Assembly (NCBI RefSeq): GCF_001493375.1
Contig: NZ_LN929896.1
Span: 888,168 to 952,167 of the forward strand
From: Streptomyces specialis
Lineage (GTDB): Bacteria; Actinomycetota; Actinomycetes; Streptomycetales; Streptomycetaceae
DNA: 64,000 bases
Direction of reading: 5' to 3'
Below are positions 49,544-58,024 of the stretch, one piece after another. The notes beneath the pieces are model-generated. The model did not search any database. It saw nothing but the letters and a program-made list of their open reading frames with translations, and was not told the origin of the DNA. Made by a program: the position numbers and the translations under genes. Within the stretch, counting starts at the first letter, position 1. Every line of letters starts with the position of its first letter.

Positions 49544-49737
49544 GCCCCCTCCTTGTTCACGTACCGAGGGCCGTGCCGGGGGTGCGGCTCCTGAAGTCAC
49601 CCCCGGTCACCAGGCGCACGGTGTCCGGAAACTTATCCATCGTCACCGGTCAGCGGAAGGGGTTGTCCAGAATCCGAGCACGGGAGGGGCGGTTCCGATC
49701 GTTGTGCGGCGTTACGCGGAGAGAATCCCGTCCGGAA

Positions 49738-51549
49738 TCACCGCATTCTCGTGGCCCACTCCCGCACCTTCAGGACGCGCTGGCGGAGCTGTCCCGCCGT
49801 GGCCTGGGCGGTGGGCGGGCCGCCGCAGGCCCGGCGCAGCTCGGTGTGGATCACGCCGTGCGGCTTCCCCGACTGGTGGGCGTAGGCCCCGACCAGCGAG
49901 TTCAGCTCGCGGCGCAGCTCCATCATCTCCTTGTGGCTGACCACCGGCCGCCGCTCGGCGGGGAGTTCGAGCAGGTCGGCCTCCTCGTCCGGCTTCCGGC
50001 GGCTGTGCGCGATCTGCCGCTCCTGCCGCTTGCGGAGCAGGAGCCGCACCTGATCGGGTTCGAGCAGCCCCGGGATGCCGAGGTAGTCCTGCTCCTCCTC
50101 GCTCCCGGGGTGGGCTTGCATGCCGAACTCGGCGCCGTCGTACATCACCCGGTCGAACACGGCCTCGGACTCCAGCGCCTCGAACGGGAGCTGGTCCTGC
50201 TCCCCGTCCGGCTCGTCCTTCTGCCGCTCGGCGTCCTTCAGCAGATCGGCCTCGGGCCCGTACGGGTCCTCCTCGCCGGCCTTCTTCGGCTTGTCCAGGA
50301 CGTGGTCGCGTTCCAGCTCCAGCTCGTGGGCGAAGCCGAGCAGCGACGGGATGGTGGGCAGGAAGACGGACGCCGTCTCGCCGCGCCGCCGCGACCGCAC
50401 GAAGCGGCCCACGGCCTGCGCGAAGAACAGCGGGGTGGCGATGGTCGTGGCGTAGACGCCGACCGCGAGCCGGGGCACGTCCACGCCCTCGGAGACCATC
50501 CGGACCGCGACCAGCCAGCGGCCCTGCGAGGTCCTGAAGTCGTCGATGCGCTGCGAGGCGCCGCCGTCGTCGGAGAGCACCACGGTGGCCGCCTCGCCGG
50601 TGATCTCGCGGATCAGTTTGGCGTAGGCGCGGGCCGAGTCCTGGTCGCTGGCGATGACCAGGCCCCCGGCGTCCGGCACGGACCGGCGCACCTCGGTGAG
50701 CCGCCGGTCGGCGGCGCGCAGCACGGCGGGCATCCACTCGCCCCGGGGGTCGAGGGCGGTCCGCCACGCCTGCGAGGTGGCGTCCTTGGTCATCGGCTCC
50801 CCGAGCCGCGCGGCGACCTCGTCGCCCGCCTTGGTGCGCCAGCGCATGCTGCCGCTGTAGGAGAGGAAGATGACCGGCCGCACCACGCCGTCGGCCAGGG
50901 CGTTGCCGTACCCGTAGGTGTAGTCCGCGACGGAACGGCGGATGCCGTCGTTCCCCTCCGCGTAGGTGACGAACGGGATGGGGTTGGTGTCGGAACGGAA
51001 CGGCGTCCCCGTCAGCGCAAGCCGCCGCGTCGCCGGCTCGAACGCCTCCAGGCACGCCTCGCCCCACGAACGGGAGTCCCCCGCGTGGTGGATCTCGTCC
51101 AGGATCACCAGCGTCTTGCGCTGCTCGCACCGGTTGCGGTGCAGCATCGGCCGCACGCCCACGCCCGCGTAGGTGACGGCCACGCCCTGGTACTCGCGTC
51201 CGACGGGCCCCGCGCTGTACTCCGGGTCCAGCCTGATCCCTATCCGGGCGGCGGCGTCGGCCCACTGCGCCTTCAGGTGCTCGGTCGGCGCGACCACCGT
51301 CACCTGCCGCACCACGTGGTGGTGGAGCAGCCAGGAGGCGAGGGTGAGGGCGAAGGTGGTCTTGCCGGCGCCCGGGGTGGCCACCGCGAGGAAGTCCCGT
51401 GGCTGCGCGGCGAGATACGCCTCCATCGCGCCGTGCTGCCAGGCCCGCAGCTTGCCCGCCGTCCCCCAGGGCGCGCGGCCGGGGAAGGCGGGAGAGAGGG
51501 GGTGCGACGACGGGGGCGGGAACGCGGAAGACGCGGCGGTGGTACTCAC
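49738..51549 (-). CDS. DEAD/DEAH-box (superfamily 2) helicase
   Basis: The 603-aa product has SF2 motifs in order: Walker A ATPGAGKTTFAL (~57-68), DEIHHAGDS (Walker B, ~147-155), LTGTPFRSD (motif III, ~178-186), VRMVSEGVDVPRLAVGV (motif V) and AQAVGRFVRSRRRGE (motif VI). The shape resembles the ERCC3/RecG-like DNA translocases of actinobacteria. The C-terminal ~200 residues are charged and include RKRQERQIAHSRRK. It probably moves on double-stranded DNA; partner and pathway are unknown. GTG 51549 begins a ~25-residue Pro/Ser leader. Confidence 0.88.
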   Translation of the reverse strand: MSTTAASSAFPPPSSHPLSPAFPGRAPWGTAGKLRAWQHGAMEAYLAAQPRDFLAVATPGAGKTTFALTLASWLLHHHVVRQVTVVAPTEHLKAQWADAAARIGIRLDPEYSAGPVGREYQGVAVTYAGVGVRPMLHRNRCEQRKTLVILDEIHHAGDSRSWGEACLEAFEPATRRLALTGTPFRSDTNPIPFVTYAEGNDGIRRSVADYTYGYGNALADGVVRPVIFLSYSGSMRWRTKAGDEVAARLGEPMTKDATSQAWRTALDPRGEWMPAVLRAADRRLTEVRRSVPDAGGLVIASDQDSARAYAKLIREITGEAATVVLSDDGGASQRIDDFRTSQGRWLVAVRMVSEGVDVPRLAVGVYATTIATPLFFAQAVGRFVRSRRRGETASVFLPTIPSLLGFAHELELERDHVLDKPKKAGEEDPYGPEADLLKDAERQKDEPDGEQDQLPFEALESEAVFDRVMYDGAEFGMQAHPGSEEEQDYLGIPGLLEPDQVRLLLRKRQERQIAHSRRKPDEEADLLELPAERRPVVSHKEMMELRRELNSLVGAYAHQSGKPHGVIHTELRRACGGPPTAQATAGQLRQRVLKVREWATRMR

Positions 51550-51637
51550 GATCTCCGGGGCGGGGGTGGGCGACGGCGGACGGAAGAACGACCGCGCCAG
51601 CGTATCCCCGCCGCCGGGGCGGCGGATGCGGCCGGGG

Positions 51638-53092
51638 TCACACCGGCCCGCCCGGCCGGGACGGCGTCCGCAGGCGGCGCGACACCACGACGCTCAGCAG
51701 GGCCGCCGCCGTCGTGCACAGGTACACCGCGACGAACGCCCCCGCGCCGACCGTCGTCGCCGCCGTGTCCGGGGCGGTCGCGTCGTGGGTCGTGGCGGTC
51801 GTGTCCCCGCCGAGCGCGGCGAACAGGCTGCCCACCGCCGTCAGCATCGCCACGTTCCCCAGGCTGTCGAAGACCTGGAGCGACGCGACGTTGCCGCCCG
51901 CCTCCTGGGGCGTGGACAGCCGCAGCACCAGCACGCCCACCGAGGCCACGGCCAGGCCCATGCCGAACGCCCCCACCGACAGGGTGACCGCCGGGAGCCA
52001 GACCGGGACCGCCTCGATCAGCACCAGCGGCGTCGTCCCCACCGCCAGCGCCATCAGCACGGTGCCCAGAGTCGTCAGCGCGTGACGGCGCGGCTCGGCC
52101 CCCGGCAGGGACTGGGCGTACGAGCCCAGCGCCCACAGCCCGCCGGAGGCGGCGAGCGCCAGACCGGCCTCCGTGTAGGACAGGCCGCGCCGGGTCACCA
52201 GCATCAGCGGCAGGAACGCCTGCGACGCCAGCCACGCCGCCGACAGCAGGCCGCGCAGCATGATCACGGACGGCAGTCCGCGCGCCGCGCGGAACGTGCC
52301 GGGCGGCAGCAGCCGCCGCGCGGACGGCCCCAGCAGTGCCAGCCCCGCCGTCACCGGCAGCAGCGACAGCCAGCGCGGGTCCTGCCCGCCGTACTGCACC
52401 AGCCCCGCGCCGACCGCCACGGCCCCGGCCAGCCGAAGCCGCCGCCCGTCGAACCGGCCGCCCGCCGCGCCCCGGGGCCCGCCGGGCACCCGCGCGCGCA
52501 GCGCGGGCAGCATGATCGCCAGCGGCGCCACCACGACGACGGTGATGCCGAGGAAGACCCACCGCCATCCGAACCGTTCCGTCACGGTGCCCGCGACGAC
52601 CGGGCCGATCATCGCCGGGACCACCCAGGCCGCCGAGAACGACGCCAGCGCCGCCGCCTGCAACCGCGCCGGATACGCGCGCCGGACCAGCACGTACAGC
52701 GCCACGATCACCAGCCCGCCGCCGACGCCCTGCGCCGCGCGGCCCAGCACGAACACCCACATCGAGCCCGCCGTGCCGGACAGCAGCAGCCCGCCCGCGA
52801 ACGCCGCGATCCCGGCCACCACGGGCCCGGTCGGCCCGCGCCGGTCGGCCCACTGCCCGGCGGCGACCATGCCCAGCAGGCTGGTGGTGAAGAAGCCCGA
52901 GAACGCGAACGCGTACAGCCCCACGCCGTCCAGCGCCTCCGCCGCCGCGGGCATCGCCGTCCCCACGGCCATCGCCTCGAACGCGATCAGCAGGATCGTG
53001 CTGACACAGCCCAGCGTGAGCGCGCGGTACGGGCGGCTCAGCACACCGCCGACGGCGTCGGCCGCCTCCGGGGAAACGTCGACGTCGGTCAT
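51638..53092 (-). CDS. major facilitator superfamily transporter
   Basis: The 484-aa membrane protein with about 14 hydrophobic segments contains the MFS loop 2-3 motif GQWADRRGPTGPV (GxxxDRxGrr) and the antiporter-type motif C-like region AWVVPAMIGPVVAGTV (with GP), typical of DHA2 drug-export families. The C-terminal region has two extra segments after TLSVGAFGMGLAVASVG. It probably exports hydrophobic compounds with proton exchange. ATG 53092; GTG 53098 in frame is also possible. Upstream is the xanthine-dehydrogenase-like Mo subunit, 97 bp away on the same strand. Substrate unknown. Confidence 0.87.
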   Translation of the reverse strand: MTDVDVSPEAADAVGGVLSRPYRALTLGCVSTILLIAFEAMAVGTAMPAAAEALDGVGLYAFAFSGFFTTSLLGMVAAGQWADRRGPTGPVVAGIAAFAGGLLLSGTAGSMWVFVLGRAAQGVGGGLVIVALYVLVRRAYPARLQAAALASFSAAWVVPAMIGPVVAGTVTERFGWRWVFLGITVVVVAPLAIMLPALRARVPGGPRGAAGGRFDGRRLRLAGAVAVGAGLVQYGGQDPRWLSLLPVTAGLALLGPSARRLLPPGTFRAARGLPSVIMLRGLLSAAWLASQAFLPLMLVTRRGLSYTEAGLALAASGGLWALGSYAQSLPGAEPRRHALTTLGTVLMALAVGTTPLVLIEAVPVWLPAVTLSVGAFGMGLAVASVGVLVLRLSTPQEAGGNVASLQVFDSLGNVAMLTAVGSLFAALGGDTTATTHDATAPDTAATTVGAGAFVAVYLCTTAAALLSVVVSRRLRTPSRPGGPV

Positions 53093-53189
53093 GGCCACAC
53101 CGTAAGGACCGAAGCCCGGTGACGCCTATGGCCCGGAGACGTGATCTCGTCGGCCGATGGTCCTGGGCCGCAGGACCGTCGGACCCGCC

Positions 53190-55517
53190 CTAGGAGGTGC
53201 TGACCGCCGCCTGGGGCCGGATCGGCAGCCGGTTCACGGGCCGGCCGGTGGCCGCGCGGACCGCCGCCGCGACCGCCGCGGGCGCCACGACGACCGGGAC
53301 GGCGCTGACCGCCTTGGCCCCGAACGGCGCGACCACGTCCCGCTCCTCGATCAGCTTCACGATCCGGACCTCCGGCGCGTCCAGCGGCGTGGGCAGCGCG
53401 TATCCCGCCAGGTCGGGGCGGCGCACCATCCCGCGCGCCACCCGCAGGTGCTCGGTGAGCGCCGCGCCGACGCCCTGGGTGACTCCGGCCTCGATCCGCG
53501 CCGCGAGCTGCCGGGGGTTCAGCACCCGGCCGACGTCCTGCGCGATCGCCATCTCCACCACGCGCACCGAGCCCAGCTCCACGTCCACGTCCACCACGGC
53601 CCGCACGGCGGCGAAGGCCAGGCCGACGAACGCGTCCCCCTGGCCCGCCTCGTTCAGCGGCTCGGTGGGATGCGGCCGGCACTGGGCCGTCGCCCACAGC
53701 TCCTTACCCTCCAGGGCCTCGGCCACGGTGGTGCTCAGGACCCCGTCGTAGGAGGTGATCTTGCCGTCCGCGATCGACAGCAGCTCGGCGGACATCCCGA
53801 ACGTCGCGGCCAGCGGCTGGAGCAGTTGGGTGCGGACCATCTTGGCCGCCCGTTCCACCGCGCCCGCCGACACCCACGTGTGCCGCCCGCGCCCGCCGGG
53901 ACCGGCCGGCGGCTGATCGGTGTCCACGGGCGCGACATGCACCTCGTCCACGCCCAGCACGTCCTGCACGATCTGCCGGGCCAGCGTGGCGAAGCCCTGC
54001 CCGGTCTCCACCGCAGCGCACAGCACCGTGGCGACCGCGCCCTCGACCTTCACCGTGGCCGTCGAGACCTCGTCCGTGCCCTCGGCGCCGAGCATGTGGA
54101 CCATGCCCAGCGCGTAGCCGACGCCGCGCCGCACCGCGCCCGGCTCGGCGGCGCCGTCCGGGCCGCCGGGCAGCAGCCAGTCCTCGACCGGCCCGTCCTT
54201 GGGCAGCGCCGGCAGCGGCGCCTCGCGGACGGCCGTCAGCAGCTCGGCGACCGGCGCCGGGCAGGTCACGGTCTGGCCGGTGGGCAGCGGATCGCCGGTG
54301 GACAGCACGTTGCGCGCGCGCAGCTCGGCCGGGTGCAGCCCGAGCCGGGCGGCCAGCTTGTCCATCTGCCCCTCGTAGGCGGCGCACACCTGGAGGGCGC
54401 CCTCGCCGCGCAGGTAGCCGGAGGGCGGGTTGTTCGTCCGTACGGCCCAGCCGTCGACCACCGCGTTGGGCACCACGTACGGCCCGGCGGCGAACGAGAC
54501 GGCGGCGGCCAGGGCCTCGGCCGAGTCGTCGGCGTACGCGCCCGCGTCCATCAGCAACTGCGCCTCGACCTTGACCAGCTTCCCCTCGCGGTCGGCGTGG
54601 TGCCAGTAGCGCAGCAGGGTGGGGTGCCGGTGGGCGTGGCCGAGGAACGACTCCTCGCGCGTCGCGGCCAGCTTGACCGGGCTGCCGGTGCGGATGGCCA
54701 GCAGCGCCAGCGGGAGCTGGAACCCCAGGTCCTCCCGGTCGCCGAGGGCGCCGGGGACACCGGTGACGTAGATCTTGACCTGGTCGGGTTCGAGACCGAG
54801 GCAGGCGGCGATCCGGTCGCGGTCGGTGTGCGGGTCGGTGGTGCCCGTGTACACCTCGACGCCGCCGTCCGGGCGCGGCACGGCGAGGCCCGACTCGGCC
54901 CCGATGGGCGCCGGGTCCTGGCGCCCGACCCGGTACAGGCCCTCGACCACGATCTCGCCGGTGGCGGTGGGGTCGCCGCAGCGCAGCGGGATGTGGCGGA
55001 TCAGGTTGCCGTCGGGGTGGAGGGGTTCGGCCTCGAACGCCTTCTCCGGGTCGGTGACCGGGTCGAGCACCTCGTACTCGACGACGATCGCGGCGGCGGC
55101 GAGCCGGGCGGGCCCGGGGTGGTCGGCGGCGACGGCGGCGACGGGTTCGCCGTGGTACCGCACCACGTCGGAGGCGAGCGCGGGCCGGTCGGTGACGGCC
55201 CGGCCGAGTCCGGCCTCCCCCGCCACGTCCTCGTGGGTGACGACGGCCCGCACCCCGGGCATCGCGACGGCCGCGGCGGTGTCGACGCGCTTGATGCGGG
55301 CGTGCGGGTGCGGGGAACGCAGCACGGCGGCCCACAGCAGGCCCTCGGCCCACAGGTCGGCGGTGTACGGGTAGGTGCCCCGCACCTTGGCCTCGGCCTC
55401 GGCGGGCTCCACCGAGGCACCGAGGCCGTGCGGCTCCCGGCCGGGCGGCACCGCGCCGCCCTGGGCGGGCACCATCGTCACGGCCGCCGCGTCCGGGGTC
55501 TGCGCCTGGTCCGTCAT
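53190..55517 (-). CDS. xanthine-dehydrogenase-like molybdopterin-binding subunit
   Basis: The 775-aa product starts TDQAQTPDAAAVTM with a ~30-residue leader. It has the aldehyde oxidase/xanthine dehydrogenase a/b hammerhead (KVRGTYPYTADLWAEGLLWAAVLRSPHPHARI region) and Mo-binding region (ETGQGFATLARQIVQDVLG; ELWATAQCRPHPTEPLNEAGQGDAFVG). The usual RGFG segment reads SGYLRGEGALQVC here, with Glu instead of Phe. The substrate could be purine, aldehyde or another; C-terminal EERDVVAPFGAKAVSAVP contains the region of the catalytic Glu. ATG 55517 overlaps the stop of the Fe-S subunit gene (TGATG). Confidence 0.88.
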   Translation of the reverse strand: MTDQAQTPDAAAVTMVPAQGGAVPPGREPHGLGASVEPAEAEAKVRGTYPYTADLWAEGLLWAAVLRSPHPHARIKRVDTAAAVAMPGVRAVVTHEDVAGEAGLGRAVTDRPALASDVVRYHGEPVAAVAADHPGPARLAAAAIVVEYEVLDPVTDPEKAFEAEPLHPDGNLIRHIPLRCGDPTATGEIVVEGLYRVGRQDPAPIGAESGLAVPRPDGGVEVYTGTTDPHTDRDRIAACLGLEPDQVKIYVTGVPGALGDREDLGFQLPLALLAIRTGSPVKLAATREESFLGHAHRHPTLLRYWHHADREGKLVKVEAQLLMDAGAYADDSAEALAAAVSFAAGPYVVPNAVVDGWAVRTNNPPSGYLRGEGALQVCAAYEGQMDKLAARLGLHPAELRARNVLSTGDPLPTGQTVTCPAPVAELLTAVREAPLPALPKDGPVEDWLLPGGPDGAAEPGAVRRGVGYALGMVHMLGAEGTDEVSTATVKVEGAVATVLCAAVETGQGFATLARQIVQDVLGVDEVHVAPVDTDQPPAGPGGRGRHTWVSAGAVERAAKMVRTQLLQPLAATFGMSAELLSIADGKITSYDGVLSTTVAEALEGKELWATAQCRPHPTEPLNEAGQGDAFVGLAFAAVRAVVDVDVELGSVRVVEMAIAQDVGRVLNPRQLAARIEAGVTQGVGAALTEHLRVARGMVRRPDLAGYALPTPLDAPEVRIVKLIEERDVVAPFGAKAVSAVPVVVAPAAVAAAVRAATGRPVNRLPIRPQAAVSTS

Positions 55518-56797
55518 CACATGCCTCCTGCCTGGGGATAGCCCCGGCCGGAGGCCGGGGACGGCCCGGCCTGGTGGGGAATGCGGGCGGTCTGGTCCGG
55601 GTGCCCGGCGGGCTCGGGCTCGGGCCCCACGACAGGTGCCGGGGCCGGCGCCGGGGCGGGCGGCTCGGCGGCGGGGCGCGCGGCTCGTTCGCCGCGCTCG
55701 GCGCGCGGGTCCTTCGCGGCGCGCTCGTCCACCACCGCGCGCACCGCGTCGAGGATGCCCCGGTAGCCCGAGCAGCGGCAGAGGTTCCCGCACAGAGCCC
55801 GGCGGGTCTCCAGCTCGGTGGGCGCGGGGTTGCCCTCCAGCAGATCGTGGATGGTCATGGCCATGCCGGGCAGGCAGAAACCGCACTGCACGGCGGAGGC
55901 GGCCAGCGCCCGTTGCACGTCGGAGGGCGTGCCGTCGCCGCCCAGGCCCTCCACGGTGCGGATCTCGCTGCCGACGGCGGTCGCCGCGGGCACCAGGCAG
56001 GCCGCCACCAGGCGGCCGTCCACCTGCACGGAGCAGGCCCCGCACTCGCCTTGCGCGCAGCCGTCCTTCGCGCCGGCCAGGCCGAGGCGCTCGCGCAGCA
56101 CGTAGAGCAGGGATTCGCCGATCCACGCGCCCGAGACGGGCCGTTCCACGCCGTTGACGCGCAGCACGTAACCGCCCTCGGGGTGGTCGCTGCGGCTGCC
56201 ACCGGGGACGGCGTCCTCCGCCGCCTCGGCCGCCGGGTCCTCGGCGGGCACCGGCTCCGGTGCCCCGGCCACGGCGGCGGGGATCTCCGGCTCGGGGCGC
56301 GGCGGGTGCGGCTCGCCCCCGGACGGCGCCGGCCAGGGCGAGGGGGGGACGTCCCGCTCCACGGCCGCCGGCCACGGCGCGGCGTCGTGCCCGGCCTCCG
56401 CGAGCGGCGGCTGCCCCCCGGACGGCCCAGCGGGCATGGCGGGTACGGCGTGCGCGTCCGTTCCGGCCGGGCCCTCGCCCAGCGGGCGGCGGACGCCGCC
56501 CGCCAGCGCGGCGCCCTGGCCCATGGCGGCGGCCGACGCGCGGCGCGGGGGACGGGCGGCTTGGCCCTGGGCCTCCGGCCGCGGTGTCCCCCAGCCGAAC
56601 GGCATGGTCCACTCGCCGGTCGCGCCCGGGTCGGTGGTGGCCCCGGCGGTGGCCGGCGGCGTGGCGGCCGGGCCGATCTCCGGCGGCTGATACCCGTGGC
56701 CCGGGGCGGCCAGCGGCTCGGCGCCGGGCTCCTCGGCGGAGCCCGGCGGAAGCTCTATGAAGGCGGTCGCCTCCGCGTCGTACTCCCCGCCCCAGCC
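55517..56797 (-). CDS. xanthine-dehydrogenase-like [2Fe-2S] subunit, N-terminus cut
   Basis: The frame has a ~240-residue Pro/Gly/Ala-rich N-terminal extension followed by a two-cluster ferredoxin domain: CAQGECGACSVQVDG (plant-type first cluster), then CGFCLPGM and CGNLCRCSGYRGI (second cluster). The C-terminal Pro/Glu tail is typical of Streptomyces. The frame continues to GGEYDAEATAFIELPPG, the start I remember from homologues, then reaches a perfect palindrome and adapter, so the true start codon is lost. ATG 56605 is in frame but internal. It is coupled to the Mo subunit. The FAD subunit, usually the third gene, is absent from the window. Confidence 0.85.
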   Translation of the reverse strand, partial: GWGGEYDAEATAFIELPPGSAEEPGAEPLAAPGHGYQPPEIGPAATPPATAGATTDPGATGEWTMPFGWGTPRPEAQGQAARPPRRASAAAMGQGAALAGGVRRPLGEGPAGTDAHAVPAMPAGPSGGQPPLAEAGHDAAPWPAAVERDVPPSPWPAPSGGEPHPPRPEPEIPAAVAGAPEPVPAEDPAAEAAEDAVPGGSRSDHPEGGYVLRVNGVERPVSGAWIGESLLYVLRERLGLAGAKDGCAQGECGACSVQVDGRLVAACLVPAATAVGSEIRTVEGLGGDGTPSDVQRALAASAVQCGFCLPGMAMTIHDLLEGNPAPTELETRRALCGNLCRCSGYRGILDAVRAVVDERAAKDPRAERGERAARPAAEPPAPAPAPAPVVGPEPEPAGHPDQTARIPHQAGPSPASGRGYPQAGGM

Positions 56798-56819
56798 CGG
56801 CTGGGGCGGGGAGTACGAC
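56777..56819. repeat. 43-nt perfect palindrome beside adapter
   Basis: The 21 bases at 56777-56797 (GTCGTACTCCCCG...) are exactly complementary to 56799-56819, with one central base. The left arm is normal coding sequence (GEYDAEA context); the right arm is its fold-back copy. A hairpin with a 1-nt loop next to an adapter is best explained by self-priming during library making or by a bad assembly joint. Confidence 0.85.
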
Positions 56820-56830
56820 CTGCATTCCCT

Positions 56831-56872
56831 CGGCGTGTATAAGACGCAGCGTCGGATGTGTATAAGAGCCAG
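56831..56872. other. Nextera adapter remnant, joint 3
   Basis: 56854-56872 (GGATGTGTATAAGAGCCAG) matches the mosaic end AGATGTGTATAAGAGACAG at 17 of 19, preceded by GCAGCGTC (56846-56853), exactly the end of the Nextera read-1 adapter. 56831-56849 (CGGCGTGTATAAGACGCAG) looks like a second, worse copy of the mosaic end. Library sequence, not genome. Confidence 0.92.
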
Positions 56873-57002
56873 ATCTCACACGATCAGGGCATACGGGGAG
56901 GGCCCGGACCGTCACGAGGGCGACGGCCCGGGGCGTCACCGGCCCGGTGGGAACCGGCGAGGCGGGCGTCCGCCGCCGGACGCGGCCCGGCGGCGGGGGC
57001 GG

Positions 57003-57287
57003 CTACTTGCCGCCCTTGCCGTCCTTGCCGCCCCCGAAGGAGCCCATGGACTCGTAGATCTCCTTGCACAAGGGGCACACCGGGTACTTCTTGGGGTCCC
57101 GTCCTGGCACCCAGACCTTCCCGCAGAGCGCGACGACGGGGGTACCGTCCAGCGCGCTCGCCATGATCTTGTCCTTCTGGACATAGTGGGCGAAGCGCTC
57201 GTGGTCGCCATCGCCGTGCGTCGTCTGCGGGGTGGGCTCGACGAGGGTGCCGGTGCCCGCTCCGCGCTCGGGCTCAACAGTGCTCAT
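57003..57287 (-). CDS. DUF3039 protein
   Basis: The 94-aa soluble product has HERFAHYVQKDKIMASALDGTPVVALCGKVWVPGRDPKKYPVCPLCKEIYE over its centre. The ALCG and CPLC pair could bind zinc (three Cys, perhaps a ribbon). The C-terminus is Gly/Lys-rich. ATG 57287 is the normal start; ATG 57296 adds three residues. It is a small conserved actinobacterial protein of unknown role. It starts 12 bp from the YqgE stop, on the same strand. Confidence 0.9.
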   Translation of the reverse strand: MSTVEPERGAGTGTLVEPTPQTTHGDGDHERFAHYVQKDKIMASALDGTPVVALCGKVWVPGRDPKKYPVCPLCKEIYESMGSFGGGKDGKGGK

Positions 57288-57298
57288 GAGTACCAAGC

Positions 57299-57883
57299 CT
57301 AATTGAGCGAGGGGTCGTCCGGGTATGTGGCGAGCAGCGCCAGGCTGCCGCGCTGGCGGCGCAGCACGGCCCGCCAGAGCCGCTCCGGCTCCGGCGCGGA
57401 GACGTCACCCGGTTCGGAGTCCACCACGTACCAGGCGCCCTCCTCCAGCTCCCCTTCGAGCTGCTCCGGTCCCCAGCCCGCGTACCCGGCGAAGATCCGC
57501 AGCGAGCCCAGCTCGGCGGCCAGCACTTCCGGTGGCGCCTCCAGGTCGACCAGGCCGATCGAGCCGTGCACCCGCCGCCAGCCCGGGGGTCCCACCCGGA
57601 CGGAGTCCGGGGCGGGCCCCGAGCCGGGGACGACGGCGAGGGCGAGCGCGGCGTCCAGGGCGACCGGGCCGCCCTGGAAGACGACGCCGGGCTCACCGGC
57701 GAGGGCGGCCCACGGTCGCAGGACCTCGGAGACGCCGACGGGTGTGGGGCGGTTGAGGACGACCCCCAGGGCTCCCTCGCGGTCGTGGTCCAGGAGCAGC
57801 ACGACGGAGCGGTCGAAGTTCGGATCGGACAGCGCGGGCGTGGCCACCAGCAGCCGCCCGGTGAGCGAGGACGCCTCGGTCAT
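57299..57883 (-). CDS. YqgE/AlgH-family protein
   Basis: The 194-aa product has the family pattern SLTGRLLVATPALSDPNFDRSVVLLLDHDREGALGVVLNRPTPV in its first 50 residues, FQGGPVALDAALALAV, IGLVDLEAPPE and RIFAGYAGWGPEQLEGELEEGAWYVV. It ends ATYPDDPSLN as in relatives. ATG 57883 gives the usual MTE start; ATG 57892 has slightly better spacing and would add three residues. Structure known in the family, function not. It is divergent from murA. Confidence 0.93.
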   Translation of the reverse strand: MTEASSLTGRLLVATPALSDPNFDRSVVLLLDHDREGALGVVLNRPTPVGVSEVLRPWAALAGEPGVVFQGGPVALDAALALAVVPGSGPAPDSVRVGPPGWRRVHGSIGLVDLEAPPEVLAAELGSLRIFAGYAGWGPEQLEGELEEGAWYVVDSEPGDVSAPEPERLWRAVLRRQRGSLALLATYPDDPSLN

Positions 57884-58024
57884 GGGGGCCATGATTCCGC
57901 ATCGCCCGGGGTACTGGGGAGTGCTGTCCGGTCCCCGCCCCCGGGCCCGTTCCGCCCCGGGCGCACTACCATCGATGCGGTTGGCCGCATCCGTCCGCAT
58001 CCACCCGCGCAGATCGTGAGTTCC

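Noticed and set aside
53190..56939. One 1249-residue protein reading through the Mo subunit and the Fe-S region
   Set aside because: The upstream 480 residues are out of frame with the real Fe-S subunit, Arg/Gly-rich, and pass through adapter.
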